Notes: generated from the sequence alone by a model not told the origin. 64,000 bases of DNA from Anaerocolumna sedimenticola (GCF_009931695.1 NZ_CP048000.1:4047501-4111500); one strand, 5' to 3'. Numbered from the stretch's first letter, positions 28,470 to 38,177 are shown. Made by a program: numbers and translations.

Positions 28470-28727
28470 ATGTTAGCTGATTTATTAACCAATGAGATGA
28501 TTTGGAATACTTATATAAAATACTTTTTACTACCAATTGAACCCATTATACCCTGGGTAGTTATTTTTGCTGTAACAGTATTTATTTTTAATAAGGTGTT
28601 GGATTATTCTTATTACCGGTTAATACGTTCCGGTAATTCCAAAAATTCGATTCACAAAAAATGGAGGGTTCTATGCCCAATTTATATTTTTAAGTCTTCA
28701 AACAAATATCATGACACTTATAAGTAA
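28470..28727 (+). CDS. Small membrane protein of unknown function
   Basis: An 85-residue product not recognised. One hydrophobic stretch (about residues 17-42, YFLLPIEPIIPWVVIFAVTV) is followed by a basic C-terminal half. Support for a real gene is good: promoter at 28377-28405, GGAGG before the ATG, and a terminator 15-45 bases after the stop. It is one of the few plus-strand genes here. Confidence 0.6.
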   Translation: MLADLLTNEMIWNTYIKYFLLPIEPIIPWVVIFAVTVFIFNKVLDYSYYRLIRSGNSKNSIHKKWRVLCPIYIFKSSNKYHDTYK

Positions 28728-28745
28728 TATTTAATATTGCTTAAG

Positions 28746-28774
28746 AGGATAGGCAGATAAATGCCTATCCTTTT
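28746..28774 (+). terminator. Terminator of the small membrane protein gene
   Basis: GGATAGGCA and TGCCTATCC form a perfect stem with a short loop, followed by TTTTATTT. The T-tract is also the first part of a dispersed repeat copy. Confidence 0.8.
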
Positions 28775-28873
28775 ATTTCCGTAAAAGCAAAGTGAGAATT
28801 GGTAAGTTTTCCTGGAATAATTTGAACGCTCACGCGAACCGATGAAACTCACAAAGCTTGTTTCTTTCGGTTA
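28770..28873 (+). repeat. Terminator-associated ~104-bp repeat, copy B
   Basis: Aligned without gaps to the reverse complement of 45430-45533, about 83 per cent of positions agree by eye. Shared blocks include TTTTATTTCCG, AAAGCAAAGTGAGAATT, GAACGC.CACGCGA and GTTTCTT.CGG. It begins within the terminator T-tract of the upstream gene. Confidence 0.65.
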
Positions 28874-28892
28874 ATTTTCTTTTTAATTTTTG

Positions 28893-28928
28893 GTTAAAAA
28901 AACTGAAACATATAAAAATAGTTTCAGT
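28893..28928 (-). terminator. Terminator of the tRNA-Glu gene
   Basis: ACTGAAAC and GTTTCAGT pair with an AT-rich loop and are followed on the minus strand by seven T. It lies about 30 bases after the tRNA 3' end. Confidence 0.8.
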
Positions 28929-28955
28929 AAATTAATAATACCTATGAAATTAGAA

Positions 28956-29027
28956 CAGCTCATAGGGGAGTCGAACCCCTGTCTCAGCACTGAGAATGCC
29001 ACATCTTGACCACTTGACCAATGAGCC
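28956..29027 (-). tRNA. tRNA-Glu (CTC anticodon), atypical
   Basis: The minus strand folds into a cloverleaf. The acceptor is GGCTCAT/ATGAGCT with a G-T first pair, discriminator G. The D arm is GTC...GAT. The anticodon stem TGGCA/TGCTG has two wobble pairs, and the loop TTCTCAG has anticodon CTC. The T arm is AGGGG-TTCGACT-CCCCT. D and T arms look like tRNA-Glu. No CCA is encoded (TTC follows). The several wobble pairs make either a secondary Glu tRNA or a decaying one plausible. A good terminator follows. Confidence 0.7.
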
Positions 29028-29040
29028 TTACAACAGTTAG

Positions 29041-29404
29041 TATTATATAACATTTTCAATCAGATTGCAAGTACTATTTTTAAAGTTTTTCAAAAAGTTT
29101 TAATAATAGACTCAATATAACAAAATATCTTATGGTTCTATTTCTGTTTCAATGTATGATTAATATACTCAATTCATTCGTTTATTTGCAGATATGCTGA
29201 TTAATTATTCTTATAAACTATTAGATCAACCTGTTTCTGATTAAAATAACCATATGATATTTCTTTAAGCCCTTTTCATATAATAATCATCATATCTGCA
29301 AATTTTTATATTACCAGCCGTAATATTATCCGTATTTTATCACTATATAAACATAATAACGATATTACACGCATTAGAACCCATATCTATAAGTAATAAA
29401 TATC
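29041..29404. other. AT-rich region between the tRNA and polC
   Basis: About 360 bases without a gene. It contains the palindromic element at 29185-29302 and otherwise nothing recognisable. No clear terminator for polC was found on the minus strand. Confidence 0.4.
29185..29302. repeat. MITE-like element with long terminal inverted repeats
   Basis: TTTGCAGATATG (29185-29196) is exactly complemented by CATATCTGCAAA (29291-29302). Pairing continues inward with one mismatch and one bulge (TGATTA/TAATCA), giving arms of about 20 bases around an interior of about 75 bases. No ORF is inside. It lies downstream of polC. Confidence 0.55.
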
Positions 29405-32400
29405 TTACTGTAAAAAATCCATTAAGGAAATCTGATTGGAAATCGGTAAATCACCCAATAAATCTAAGTCCACCATCAAGTCTACAACTGTAGAACTAAC
29501 CTTGCAGCGGCTCCTGAAATCATCCCTGGACAGGAATTTACCATCACCTACTGCTTCTACAACCGCATCTGCCGCTTTATCACCCAGTCCGTCTATGGTA
29601 CTTAAGGAGGGCATTAATTTATTATCAATTATTTGAAAATGATGAGCTTTTGCCCTGTAAATATCAATTGGTATAAATTCAAAACCTCTGGCATACATCT
29701 CCTGAACAATCTTCATATCTTTTAAACTATCCTGTTCTTTCTTGGATAATTCGTTGCTTCTTCTCTTATAATCCGCCATATAACGTTCCAGCCTTTCACG
29801 GCCAAGACACATTAATTCATAGTTAAATGCAGAGGCGCGGATACTAAAATAAGCAGCGTAATAAGCCAAAGGGTAATATACCTTAAAATAAGCGATACGG
29901 AATGCCATCATTACGTAAGCTGCCGCATGGGCTTTCGGGAACATATATTTAATACGCTTACAGGACCAGATGTACCAGTCCGGTACTCCCGCTGCAAGCA
30001 TTTCTTCTTCCATTTCCGGGGTAAGGCCTTTACCTTTACGTACACTTTCCATTATTTTAAAGGAGTGGCCGCTGTCTACCCCGGTGTGAATGAGATATGT
30101 CATGATATCATCGCGGGTACAGATTGCTGTTCCAAGGGTACATTTTCCTTCTGTAATTAATGTCTGGGCATTATTCAGCCAAACGTCGGTACCATGGGAT
30201 AGTCCGGATATTCTTACCAGATCGGAGAAATTCTTTGGTTTCGTATCACGAAGCATCTGCATAACGAAATCCGTACCAAACTCCGGAATACCAAGACATC
30301 CTAAATCACATCCTCCCAAATCCTCAGGTTTTAAATTCAGTGCACTTAAGTTGTCAAATAAGGATAAAACCTTTTCATCATCAAGCCTGATGGTTTTCGC
30401 ATCTAATCCGGTTAAATCTTCCAACATACGAATCATGGTCGGATCATCGTGCCCCAGAATATCCAGTTTTAAAAGATTATGGTCAATGGAGTGATAATCA
30501 AAATGAGTGGTTATCGTTTTCGTTGTCATATCATTAGCCGGACGCTGTACCGGTGTAAAGGAATAGATTTCTTCTCCGTGAGGCAATACGATAATACCTC
30601 CCGGATGCTGGCCGGTAGTTCTCCTGACTCCGACACAGCCGGATACAATACGTTCGATTTCCGCCCTTCTTCTATGCTGACCTCTTTCCTCATAATACTT
30701 TAAAACATATCCATACGCGGTTTTATCAGCCAGCGTACCGATGGTTCCGGCACGGAAAGTATGTCCTTTACCAAATATAACTTCCGTATAATCATGAGCT
30801 TTACTCTGGTACTCACCGGAAAAGTTAAGATCAATATCCGGTTCCTTGTCTCCATTAAATCCTAAGAAAGTTTCAAAAGGTATATCATGGCCGTCTTTGC
30901 TTAAAGGTTTTCCGCATACCGGACATAGTTTATCAGGCATATCACATCCGGAACTGCCGGAATATGCTTTTACTTCTTCGGAATCAAAATCCGAATAAAA
31001 GCAGTTCGTACAGTAATAGTGGGCCGCTAACGGATTAACCTCGGTTATACCTGACATAGTAGCAACAAAGGAGGAACCTACGGAACCTCTGGAACCTACC
31101 AGATATCCGTCTTCATTGGATTTCCAAACAAGTTTTTGCGCTATAATATACATAACGGCAAAACCATTGGTAATAATAGAATGGAGCTCATGTTCCAAAC
31201 GTTCTTCCACCTGTTTCGGCAGATTCGGACCATACATGGAATGCGCTTTATTATAACAGATTTCTCTCAGGGTTTTATCAGAATCTTCAATTACCGGAGG
31301 GCATTTATCCGGACGTACGGGAGAAATTTTTTCAATCATATCTGTAATTTTATTGGTATTGGTAATAACGACCTCATACGCTTTATCTCTGCCTAAATAC
31401 ATAAATTCTTCCAGCATTTCCTCGGTTGTACGGAAATATAATGGCGCCTGGTCATCCGCATCCTTAAATCCCTTACCGGCTAAAATGATTCTACGGTATA
31501 TCTCGTCCTCCGGATCCATAAAATGTACGTCACAGGTAGCAACTACCGGCTTACTCGATTCTTCGCCTAATTTCACAATTCTGCGGTTAATATCCATTAA
31601 TTCTTCTTTTGAATTAATATTTATTTTATCACTTCTTATCATGAATTCGTTATTACCTAATGGCTGTATCTCCAAATAATCATAAAAATTTACCAGTCTG
31701 TTAATTTCTTCCGGCGGCTGTTCCCTTAAAATAGCCTGATATAATTCTCCCGCTTCGCAGGCAGAACCGATAAGCAAACCCTCCCTGTTTTCCATAAATA
31801 AACTTTTTGGTATACGGGGCCGTTTACTATAATACTCAATATGAGAAAGTGATATTAGTTTATATAAGTTAACTCTTCCAATATCATTCCTTGCTAAAAT
31901 TATAGCATGATAAGTGGGAAGTTTCTTTATGGCATCCGGTGATAACTTACCCAAAGTATTTATTTCATCGATCGTATGTATATCCTGGTCCTTTAACATG
32001 GCAATAAACTTAACAAAGATTTCTGCTGTCGCACCGGCATCATCTACCGCACGGTGATGATTTTCCAGAGAAATATTTAAAGCTTTTGCCACATGATTTA
32101 ATTTATATTTACTTAAATCCGGCAAAAGAATGCGGGCTAAACCAACCGTATCTATAACGGTATAATCTGTTTCGATTCCCAGTTCTTCGGATTTTTTTAT
32201 AATAAAACTGACATCAAAATTAGCATTGTGAGCTACTAAAGCGCTTCCTGAACAAAACTCTAAAAACTTAGGTAAAATTATATCAATGGTAGGATAATCT
32301 AACACCATTTCGTCTTTTATACCGGTGAGTTCTTCAATTTCATATGGAATCGGTATTTCTGGATTAATGAAAGTACTGAATTTATCAATAATCTCACCGT

Positions 32401-33940
32401 TTACTACTTTTACCGCTCCTATTTCTATAATCTTGTCCTTTACCGGGCCAAACCCTGTTGTTTCTATATCGAATACAACATAAGAATCATCCAGGGATTG
32501 TCCCTTTTGATTCACAACAATTTCCTTTAAATCATCAACTAAATATGCTTCTACACCATAGATTACTTTAAATTCTTTAAGTCTGTCCCATTCAGATTCC
32601 GGATAATCTTTTTTACTTAACGTATGATTCGCTTCCGGAAAAGATTGTACTACTCCATGATCCGTAACCGCAACCGCTTTATGGCCCCACGCAAATGCTC
32701 TCTTTACCAGGTCTTTGACATCTACTACAGCATCCATATCACTCATCATGGTATGAGCATGAAGCTCAACACGTTTGACAGGACTGGTATCCATCTTGGT
32801 TGTAGTAAAATCCGGAATTGTCTTAATACCTACAATAGAACCGATAGTAACCTCATGGTCATATTTATCCATTAAAGCCATACCTTTAAGCTTTATAAAC
32901 TGGCCTTTTTTTAACACACTGATTACTTCTGCCGATTCTTCTGTCTTAAGAAAAATTTTACCCTGAATGGAATCAGTGAAATCTGTAACGGTAAAGATAA
33001 TAATGGTTTTTTCATTTCTAAGTTCCCTGGCTTCTACATTTAATATCTTACCACGGATAACAACTTCTCCTATTTCATCCTGAACATCCGAAATAGGTAC
33101 TGCTTCTCCATCAAACCCTTTACCATAGATGGTGTCCGGATCATTAATTGCCTTTTTATAACTGTATTTATTTTTGTCATAGGGAGTTTTCGATTTACTA
33201 TTTTTATTATCACCGGTGGTTTCCTTAGAAACAGTTTTATTCTCGTTTGATGATTTAACTGTTTCTCCTCCCTGAGACATTTGAATTTCGTTTCGTTCCT
33301 GTATATAAGCGGCGGCTGCCAAATCATCCGCATTATTTTGCTCTGCTCTGGCATAAGAAGAGGTATTTTTATAACTAATCCCGCCTGTTCTGGTAACAAA
33401 TTCATATTCCGGTTTATCGGCTTCCTCCTTTTTCTCTGGTTCATAATATTCAAAACGAACTGTAACATCGAAATGGAACCGGTTTTTATATATATCCGTT
33501 ATATGTTTTATGATATCACCTGATATTTTTCTGATAAGAAAGTTTTCTTCACATTTAAAAATAAGGACATTTTCTTCAAAAGTAATTTCAGCTAATTCAA
33601 AAACATTGTATTCTAAAATGCTTCTTTCCCGAAATTCTTCTAATATACTGTTTTGGTAAATATCAAATAATTTCTCCGGTGTATATTGTGCAGATAATAT
33701 GTAATTATCACATAATACAACAGAATTAGGAGCTGAAGCAAAAAGCTGTTTTTTAATTTGATATTCCATTTTTTTAATAATCTGTCTTTGTAACAGCCGA
33801 TTACTCTGCATATATATTTTCACTTCCGCAGTAGATTTAGATACGGACACTTTTTCAACTATAACTTCTTGAAAAAGATTCACTAAATCTTTTGGAAGCT
33901 CTGACAACTGGTCAAAGACTTCAAAAAAAAGCATACCCAT
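29405..33940 (-). CDS. polC: DNA polymerase III alpha subunit, PolC type
   Basis: Replicative DNA polymerase of low-GC Gram-positives. Order: N-terminal domains to about 290, OB fold near 290-375, PHP domain (ELHAHTMMSDMDAV near 395), proofreading exonuclease (YVVFDIETTGFG near 490, ending HRAVDDAGATAEIF), then the catalytic core with EPDIDLNFSGEYQ holding two catalytic Asp, and HAAAYVMMAFRIAYFKVYYP. At 1511 residues it is longer than Bacillus PolC (1437), with extra sequence in the N-terminal linker. It ends the pyrH-ispG cluster and is intact over 4.5 kb. Confidence 0.97.
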   Translation of the reverse strand: MGMLFFEVFDQLSELPKDLVNLFQEVIVEKVSVSKSTAEVKIYMQSNRLLQRQIIKKMEYQIKKQLFASAPNSVVLCDNYILSAQYTPEKLFDIYQNSILEEFRERSILEYNVFELAEITFEENVLIFKCEENFLIRKISGDIIKHITDIYKNRFHFDVTVRFEYYEPEKKEEADKPEYEFVTRTGGISYKNTSSYARAEQNNADDLAAAAYIQERNEIQMSQGGETVKSSNENKTVSKETTGDNKNSKSKTPYDKNKYSYKKAINDPDTIYGKGFDGEAVPISDVQDEIGEVVIRGKILNVEARELRNEKTIIIFTVTDFTDSIQGKIFLKTEESAEVISVLKKGQFIKLKGMALMDKYDHEVTIGSIVGIKTIPDFTTTKMDTSPVKRVELHAHTMMSDMDAVVDVKDLVKRAFAWGHKAVAVTDHGVVQSFPEANHTLSKKDYPESEWDRLKEFKVIYGVEAYLVDDLKEIVVNQKGQSLDDSYVVFDIETTGFGPVKDKIIEIGAVKVVNGEIIDKFSTFINPEIPIPYEIEELTGIKDEMVLDYPTIDIILPKFLEFCSGSALVAHNANFDVSFIIKKSEELGIETDYTVIDTVGLARILLPDLSKYKLNHVAKALNISLENHHRAVDDAGATAEIFVKFIAMLKDQDIHTIDEINTLGKLSPDAIKKLPTYHAIILARNDIGRVNLYKLISLSHIEYYSKRPRIPKSLFMENREGLLIGSACEAGELYQAILREQPPEEINRLVNFYDYLEIQPLGNNEFMIRSDKININSKEELMDINRRIVKLGEESSKPVVATCDVHFMDPEDEIYRRIILAGKGFKDADDQAPLYFRTTEEMLEEFMYLGRDKAYEVVITNTNKITDMIEKISPVRPDKCPPVIEDSDKTLREICYNKAHSMYGPNLPKQVEERLEHELHSIITNGFAVMYIIAQKLVWKSNEDGYLVGSRGSVGSSFVATMSGITEVNPLAAHYYCTNCFYSDFDSEEVKAYSGSSGCDMPDKLCPVCGKPLSKDGHDIPFETFLGFNGDKEPDIDLNFSGEYQSKAHDYTEVIFGKGHTFRAGTIGTLADKTAYGYVLKYYEERGQHRRRAEIERIVSGCVGVRRTTGQHPGGIIVLPHGEEIYSFTPVQRPANDMTTKTITTHFDYHSIDHNLLKLDILGHDDPTMIRMLEDLTGLDAKTIRLDDEKVLSLFDNLSALNLKPEDLGGCDLGCLGIPEFGTDFVMQMLRDTKPKNFSDLVRISGLSHGTDVWLNNAQTLITEGKCTLGTAICTRDDIMTYLIHTGVDSGHSFKIMESVRKGKGLTPEMEEEMLAAGVPDWYIWSCKRIKYMFPKAHAAAYVMMAFRIAYFKVYYPLAYYAAYFSIRASAFNYELMCLGRERLERYMADYKRRSNELSKKEQDSLKDMKIVQEMYARGFEFIPIDIYRAKAHHFQIIDNKLMPSLSTIDGLGDKAADAVVEAVGDGKFLSRDDFRSRCKVSSTVVDLMVDLDLLGDLPISNQISLMDFLQ

Positions 33941-34048
33941 ATTTAAGCCCCTTTTCTTATCTAATTTACACCAAAATTTACATACGATAATCTTATTATA
34001 ACAGTTTTATTATTTGTTTGAAACATCTTATTTATGGTACTTATTGAC

Positions 34049-35101
34049 TCATCCCTGCATATGCAACAGTTCTTCCCTGAGTGCTGTTAATAGTTCCTGT
34101 TCCGGAACTTTTCGGATAATTTCTCCTTTTTTAATAAGGATGCCTTCTCCTCTGCCTCCCGCAATGCCGATATCAGCTTCTTTCGCTTCCCCAGGTCCGT
34201 TTACGGCGCAGCCCATAACCGCTACCTTAATATCCAGGTTTATATCCTGTATCATATCTTCCACATCACTTGCCAGCTTTATTAAATCAATCTGCGTTCT
34301 GCCGCAGGTAGGACAGGATACTAATTCCACACCGCCTTTTCTTAGGCCTAAGGTTTTTAATATTATTTTAGCCGATTTCACTTCCTCTAAGGGATTACCT
34401 GTTAAAGATACACGAATAGTATCACCGATACCCTCATAAAGCATTATTCCTAATCCAACGGCAGACTTAATATTACCGGAGGTAACCGTACCGGCTTCCG
34501 TAATCCCTACATGTAAAGGATAAACGGTTTGTTTCGCTATAAGTTCATGTGCTTTTATACACATTAATACATCTGAAGATTTAATACTGATTACCAGATT
34601 GTCATAGCCCAAATCTTCAATAATGTGAACTTTATCCAAAGCGCTCTCAACCAGTCCTTCCGCTGTAACTCCTTGATATTTTAAAACCAGTTCTTTCTCC
34701 AGGGAACCGCTGTTTACTCCAACACGAATCGGTATATTTCTGTCTCTGGCTTCCTTAATAACTGCGTTCAATTTATCGGTGCTTCCAATATTACCCGGAT
34801 TAATACGGATTTTATCAGCTCCATTTTCCATTGCCGCAATTGCCAGACGATAATCAAAATGAATATCAGCCACCAGTGGTATATGAATCTGTTTTTTAAT
34901 CTCATGAAATGCTTTAGCGGCTTCTAGCGTGGGAACCGCACTCCTTATTATTTCACAGCCAGCTGCTTCCAGATCTAATATTTGCTTAACGGTAGCTTGT
35001 ACATCTTCTGTTTTCGTATTCGTCATAGACTGAATCAGTATTGGATTACCTCCTCCGATTACTTTATTTCCAATATGAATTATTTTTGTATTCTCTCTCA
35101 T
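34049..35101 (-). CDS. ispG: 4-hydroxy-3-methylbut-2-enyl diphosphate synthase
   Basis: [4Fe-4S] enzyme of the MEP isoprenoid pathway, converting MEcPP to HMBPP. It has the TIM-barrel opening IQSMTNTKTEDV, RINPGNIG near 100, and the cluster-binding SCPTCGRTQID and MGCAVNGPGEA near 261 and 305. The start at 35101 (MRENTK) is chosen because an ATG 12 bases upstream (MGIK) belongs to a leader shared with pyrH. Its length of 350 fits. Dxr, another MEP enzyme, is encoded in the same cluster. Confidence 0.95.
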   Translation of the reverse strand: MRENTKIIHIGNKVIGGGNPILIQSMTNTKTEDVQATVKQILDLEAAGCEIIRSAVPTLEAAKAFHEIKKQIHIPLVADIHFDYRLAIAAMENGADKIRINPGNIGSTDKLNAVIKEARDRNIPIRVGVNSGSLEKELVLKYQGVTAEGLVESALDKVHIIEDLGYDNLVISIKSSDVLMCIKAHELIAKQTVYPLHVGITEAGTVTSGNIKSAVGLGIMLYEGIGDTIRVSLTGNPLEEVKSAKIILKTLGLRKGGVELVSCPTCGRTQIDLIKLASDVEDMIQDINLDIKVAVMGCAVNGPGEAKEADIGIAGGRGEGILIKKGEIIRKVPEQELLTALREELLHMQG

Positions 35102-35231
35102 TTTAATACCCATTACATAACACATCTGCTCACAGACCTGTTATTGCCACATAATAACCTGTGAAATATGTTTCACAGGGTGAAAGAATCTAGATATGGC
35201 ATTCCTTTCTTTAATAAATTTTCTTTCACAC
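35102..35231 (-). promoter_or_regulatory. Structured leader of ispG, shared with pyrH
   Basis: Read towards ispG it has four parts. A hairpin with ends TGAAAGAA/TTCTTTCA (35179-35231) comes first. A perfect extra hairpin CCTGTGAAA/TTTCACAGG (35158-35179) follows. Then TGTGGCAATAACA...TGTTAT forms another stem. Last is TAATGGGTATTAAAATGA at the start codon. All but the extra hairpin have counterparts before pyrH. Confidence 0.55.
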
Positions 35232-35259
35232 AAATACCCTTTGCAATCCTCTATAAACT

Positions 35260-35317
35260 CATAGACTAACTGCACTAAGTAAAGATCAGAAACCTTACTT
35301 TAAACAATTAGTCTATG
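35260..35317 (-). terminator. Hairpin after rseP
   Basis: CATAGACTAA and TTAGTCTATG pair exactly, and inner arms AAGTAA/TTACTT extend the fold. It lies 15 bases after the rseP stop. There is no good T-run on the minus strand, so partial termination or mRNA stabilisation is likely. Confidence 0.4.
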
Positions 35318-35331
35318 TTTTGTAATCAGCT

Positions 35332-36696
35332 TTATGAATGAAAAAGCCTGCTAATATCATTAAACATAACAAATACCATCAGTATCATTAATGCAACTAA
35401 TCCAATCATATGAACTAAACCTTCCTTGGTCTGGTCCACAGGTTTGCCTCGGAATAATTCTAATATAAGGAACACCAGTCGTCCCCCGTCAAGTGCCGGA
35501 ATCGGAAGAAGATTCATTACCCCTAAGTTAGCACTGAGTAAAATACTGATATAGGCCAGGCTTAAAAATACGGATAATACTCCTTCGCTTTTACTTGCCT
35601 GATAAGTATCTCCAATATAACTCACAATACCTACCGGGCCTGCGATATCATCTTTGCTTACTTTACCTCTTATAATCTGTCCTAAGCTTTCAATAGTGGT
35701 CTTAATCCAATATTTCACTTCCACAGCGCTGTATTTTACAACACCAAATGCATCTGTTTTTACTCTGCCGGAATTCACAGATAAACCGATACTATAATTT
35801 TCACTATATAAAACCGGTGTAATTTCAACCGTTTTTTCTGTTCCAGCTCTGGAATAAGTGATCGTAAGTGGCTGGTCTGATAACGGATTATCTTGAAAAT
35901 ATTGATTTAACTCAATTCCGTTTTTAATAGTAGTATTATTGATTTTTGCTATAATATCTCCATTTTGTAATCCGGCTTTGGCTAAAGGCATATCTTCATA
36001 AACGGAATTAATGCTTGCTGCAGCTTCATCCGGTTGGTAACCGAAGCCCAGCATATATGTTTTAACCATAAGAGGTGTTAAGGTCACATTATTTTTTTCA
36101 CCATTTCTTTGATATGTTAAATTGACCGTTTCATCACTTAATGGGTTAAATTGCAAATAAGTTAATACATCTCTTCCAATATCTATGTTATTTCCGTTTA
36201 TTTTCGTAATTACATCTCCGACCTGAATTCCAGCTTTCGCTGCAGGAGAATCTTTTGCTACACTGGTAATGGATGCAGGATCATACCCTACAACACCGAT
36301 TATAAACATTGCTAAGACAAAAGCTAACAGAAAATTAAAAAACGGTCCGGCTATAACAACAGAAATTCTTGCCCATACCCCTTTTTTACTAAAAGCTCTG
36401 TTATCTTCAACAATCTCATCCTCACCCATCATGATACAGGAACCACCTATGGGCAGTAGCTTCCAGGAATACTTAGTAGTATCTTTCCACTCAGGAGTGG
36501 TATCAAACTCATGCTGGGATAAAATAAACCTGGGTCGATATCCTTTTTCCGTTTTGACCAAAGAAATTATTCTTGGACCCATACCGATGGAAAACTCTGT
36601 TACAAATATTCCATTCTTCTTAGCAAGAAGAAAATGACCCAGCTCATGAATAACAATAATTAAACTAAATATTAAAATTGCAATAATAATATTCAT
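35332..36696 (-). CDS. rseP: Site-2 intramembrane metalloprotease RseP/RasP
   Basis: Cleaves transmembrane anti-sigma factors and signal-peptide remnants. The zinc motif HELGHF is in the first membrane segment (residues 17-22). Two PDZ domains follow (about 130-210, SPAAKAGIQVGDVI, and 220-300, MPLAKAGLQNGDII). The second active-site motif MNLLPIPALDGGRL is near 390. Four membrane segments and 454 residues fit the family. It lies between dxr and ispG. The two PDZ domains differ from the single one of Bacillus RasP. Confidence 0.93.
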   Translation of the reverse strand: MNIIIAILIFSLIIVIHELGHFLLAKKNGIFVTEFSIGMGPRIISLVKTEKGYRPRFILSQHEFDTTPEWKDTTKYSWKLLPIGGSCIMMGEDEIVEDNRAFSKKGVWARISVVIAGPFFNFLLAFVLAMFIIGVVGYDPASITSVAKDSPAAKAGIQVGDVITKINGNNIDIGRDVLTYLQFNPLSDETVNLTYQRNGEKNNVTLTPLMVKTYMLGFGYQPDEAAASINSVYEDMPLAKAGLQNGDIIAKINNTTIKNGIELNQYFQDNPLSDQPLTITYSRAGTEKTVEITPVLYSENYSIGLSVNSGRVKTDAFGVVKYSAVEVKYWIKTTIESLGQIIRGKVSKDDIAGPVGIVSYIGDTYQASKSEGVLSVFLSLAYISILLSANLGVMNLLPIPALDGGRLVFLILELFRGKPVDQTKEGLVHMIGLVALMILMVFVMFNDISRLFHS

Positions 36697-36738
36697 CCTT
36701 ACCTCCTATATTTTAGTAAAAATAAATTCCAATCCCAT

Positions 36739-37890
36739 TTATCTTTTTGCAGTAAGTTGCCTAATAAAATCATATGTTTCTGCTTCAATATTAAGAATTT
36801 CAGAAACTGATGGATTTTGTATTATTTTGTGATTTTGAACTGCTGTTTCGATAAGATCTGCAATATCCAGATATTTTATTTCCCTGTTTAAGAATTTCGC
36901 AACTGCTAATTCATTTGCCGCATTATAAACAGTGGGGAGGCTGCCGCCATCCCTGGCTACCTGATAAGCCAATGCTAAACCCTTAAATGTTTCAAAATCC
37001 GGTTCTTCAAACGATAATTTACCAATTTGGAAAAAGTCAACTCTGGTTCCGGGAAGCTTTCTTCTGGACGGATAATATAACGCATATTGAATAGGCAGTT
37101 TCATATCCGGTGTGCCCATCTGGGCTATAATACCTCCATCCTCAAATTCAACTGCAGAATGAATTAAACTCTGCGGCTGTATTACAACTTGTATTTTATC
37201 CAAATCAACATGAAATAACCATTTGGCTTCCATAACTTCCAGCCCTTTATTGACCATTGTGGAAGAATCAATGGTTATTTTTCTCCCCATGGACCAATTA
37301 GGATGTTTCAGTGCATCTTCAACCTGTATGTTCTCTAATTCGTTTCTTTTTTTACCACGGAAAGGCCCGCCGGAAGCTGTTAATATAATTCTGCTGATAC
37401 TATTTGACTCTTCCCCGTTAAGGGCCTGAAAAATGGCAGAATGTTCACTGTCAACCGGTAACAGCTTAACACCGTATTCCTTTATCAATGGCATTATAAT
37501 ATGTCCAGCAGTTACTAATGTTTCTTTATTCGCAATTGCAATATCTTTACCTGCTTTAATTGCTTCTATCGTAGGCTGTATTCCTATCATCCCGACAATT
37601 GCAGTTACAACTGTTTCAGTATTTTTCTCTGTTGCACAGCTAATCAGTCCATCCATCCCGGATACAACGGGCACGGGTAAATCTTTTATTCTTACTGCAA
37701 GTTCCTTTGCTTTTTTTTCATCCCAAACACACGCAATTTTCGGAGAGAATTCCCGAATCTGCTTTTCTAATAAATCTATATTATTGGCTGCTGCTAAAGC
37801 TTGCACCATTATATCCTGATTCCATCTGACAACTTCCAGAGTCTGGGTACCTATGGAACCGGTCGACCCAAGAATAGAAATATGTTTCAT
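36739..37890 (-). CDS. dxr: 1-deoxy-D-xylulose 5-phosphate reductoisomerase
   Basis: NADPH-dependent first committed step of the MEP isoprenoid pathway. It begins with the nucleotide motif ILGSTGSIGTQTLEV. It also has IANKETLVTAGH near 121, the metal and substrate region PVDSEHSAIFQAL with Asp and Glu near 145, and NWSMGRKITIDSSTMVNKGLEVMEA near 198. Length 383 is standard. It sits between cdsA and rseP as in most Firmicutes. Confidence 0.96.
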   Translation of the reverse strand: MKHISILGSTGSIGTQTLEVVRWNQDIMVQALAAANNIDLLEKQIREFSPKIACVWDEKKAKELAVRIKDLPVPVVSGMDGLISCATEKNTETVVTAIVGMIGIQPTIEAIKAGKDIAIANKETLVTAGHIIMPLIKEYGVKLLPVDSEHSAIFQALNGEESNSISRIILTASGGPFRGKKRNELENIQVEDALKHPNWSMGRKITIDSSTMVNKGLEVMEAKWLFHVDLDKIQVVIQPQSLIHSAVEFEDGGIIAQMGTPDMKLPIQYALYYPSRRKLPGTRVDFFQIGKLSFEEPDFETFKGLALAYQVARDGGSLPTVYNAANELAVAKFLNREIKYLDIADLIETAVQNHKIIQNPSVSEILNIEAETYDFIRQLTAKR

Positions 37891-38177
37891 TTTTACCTCT
37901 TTTCTAATATGTTCCAGTAAATCATTCTATTTAAAATTAAAATCATCCTATTTCGGATAAAAGGCACTGCTTTATTCAGCCCCACGCCTGATTATAGGAC
38001 CACGTTTTTTCGTTCCTATAATATATTTTACACTAGAATAGAATATTTGTTACTGTTAAATTTATCCGTATATGATTTTATAGTTAGTACGACCGAAGAA
38101 ACAGTTTATCTGTTTCTCCGGTTTTTAAGGATTTATTAAGTGTAAAACCATAAAAATAATCTGTGAAAGCTCTGTAA
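37891..38177. other. Gap between cdsA and dxr with two hairpins
   Basis: The largest gap inside the essential cluster. TTATAGGA/TCCTATAA form a hairpin near 37994-38026. ACCG-AGAAACAG/CTGTTTCT-CGGT form a second near 38091-38131. The second is followed by TTTTT on the plus strand only, opposite to the genes. No coding frame was found. Confidence 0.4.
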
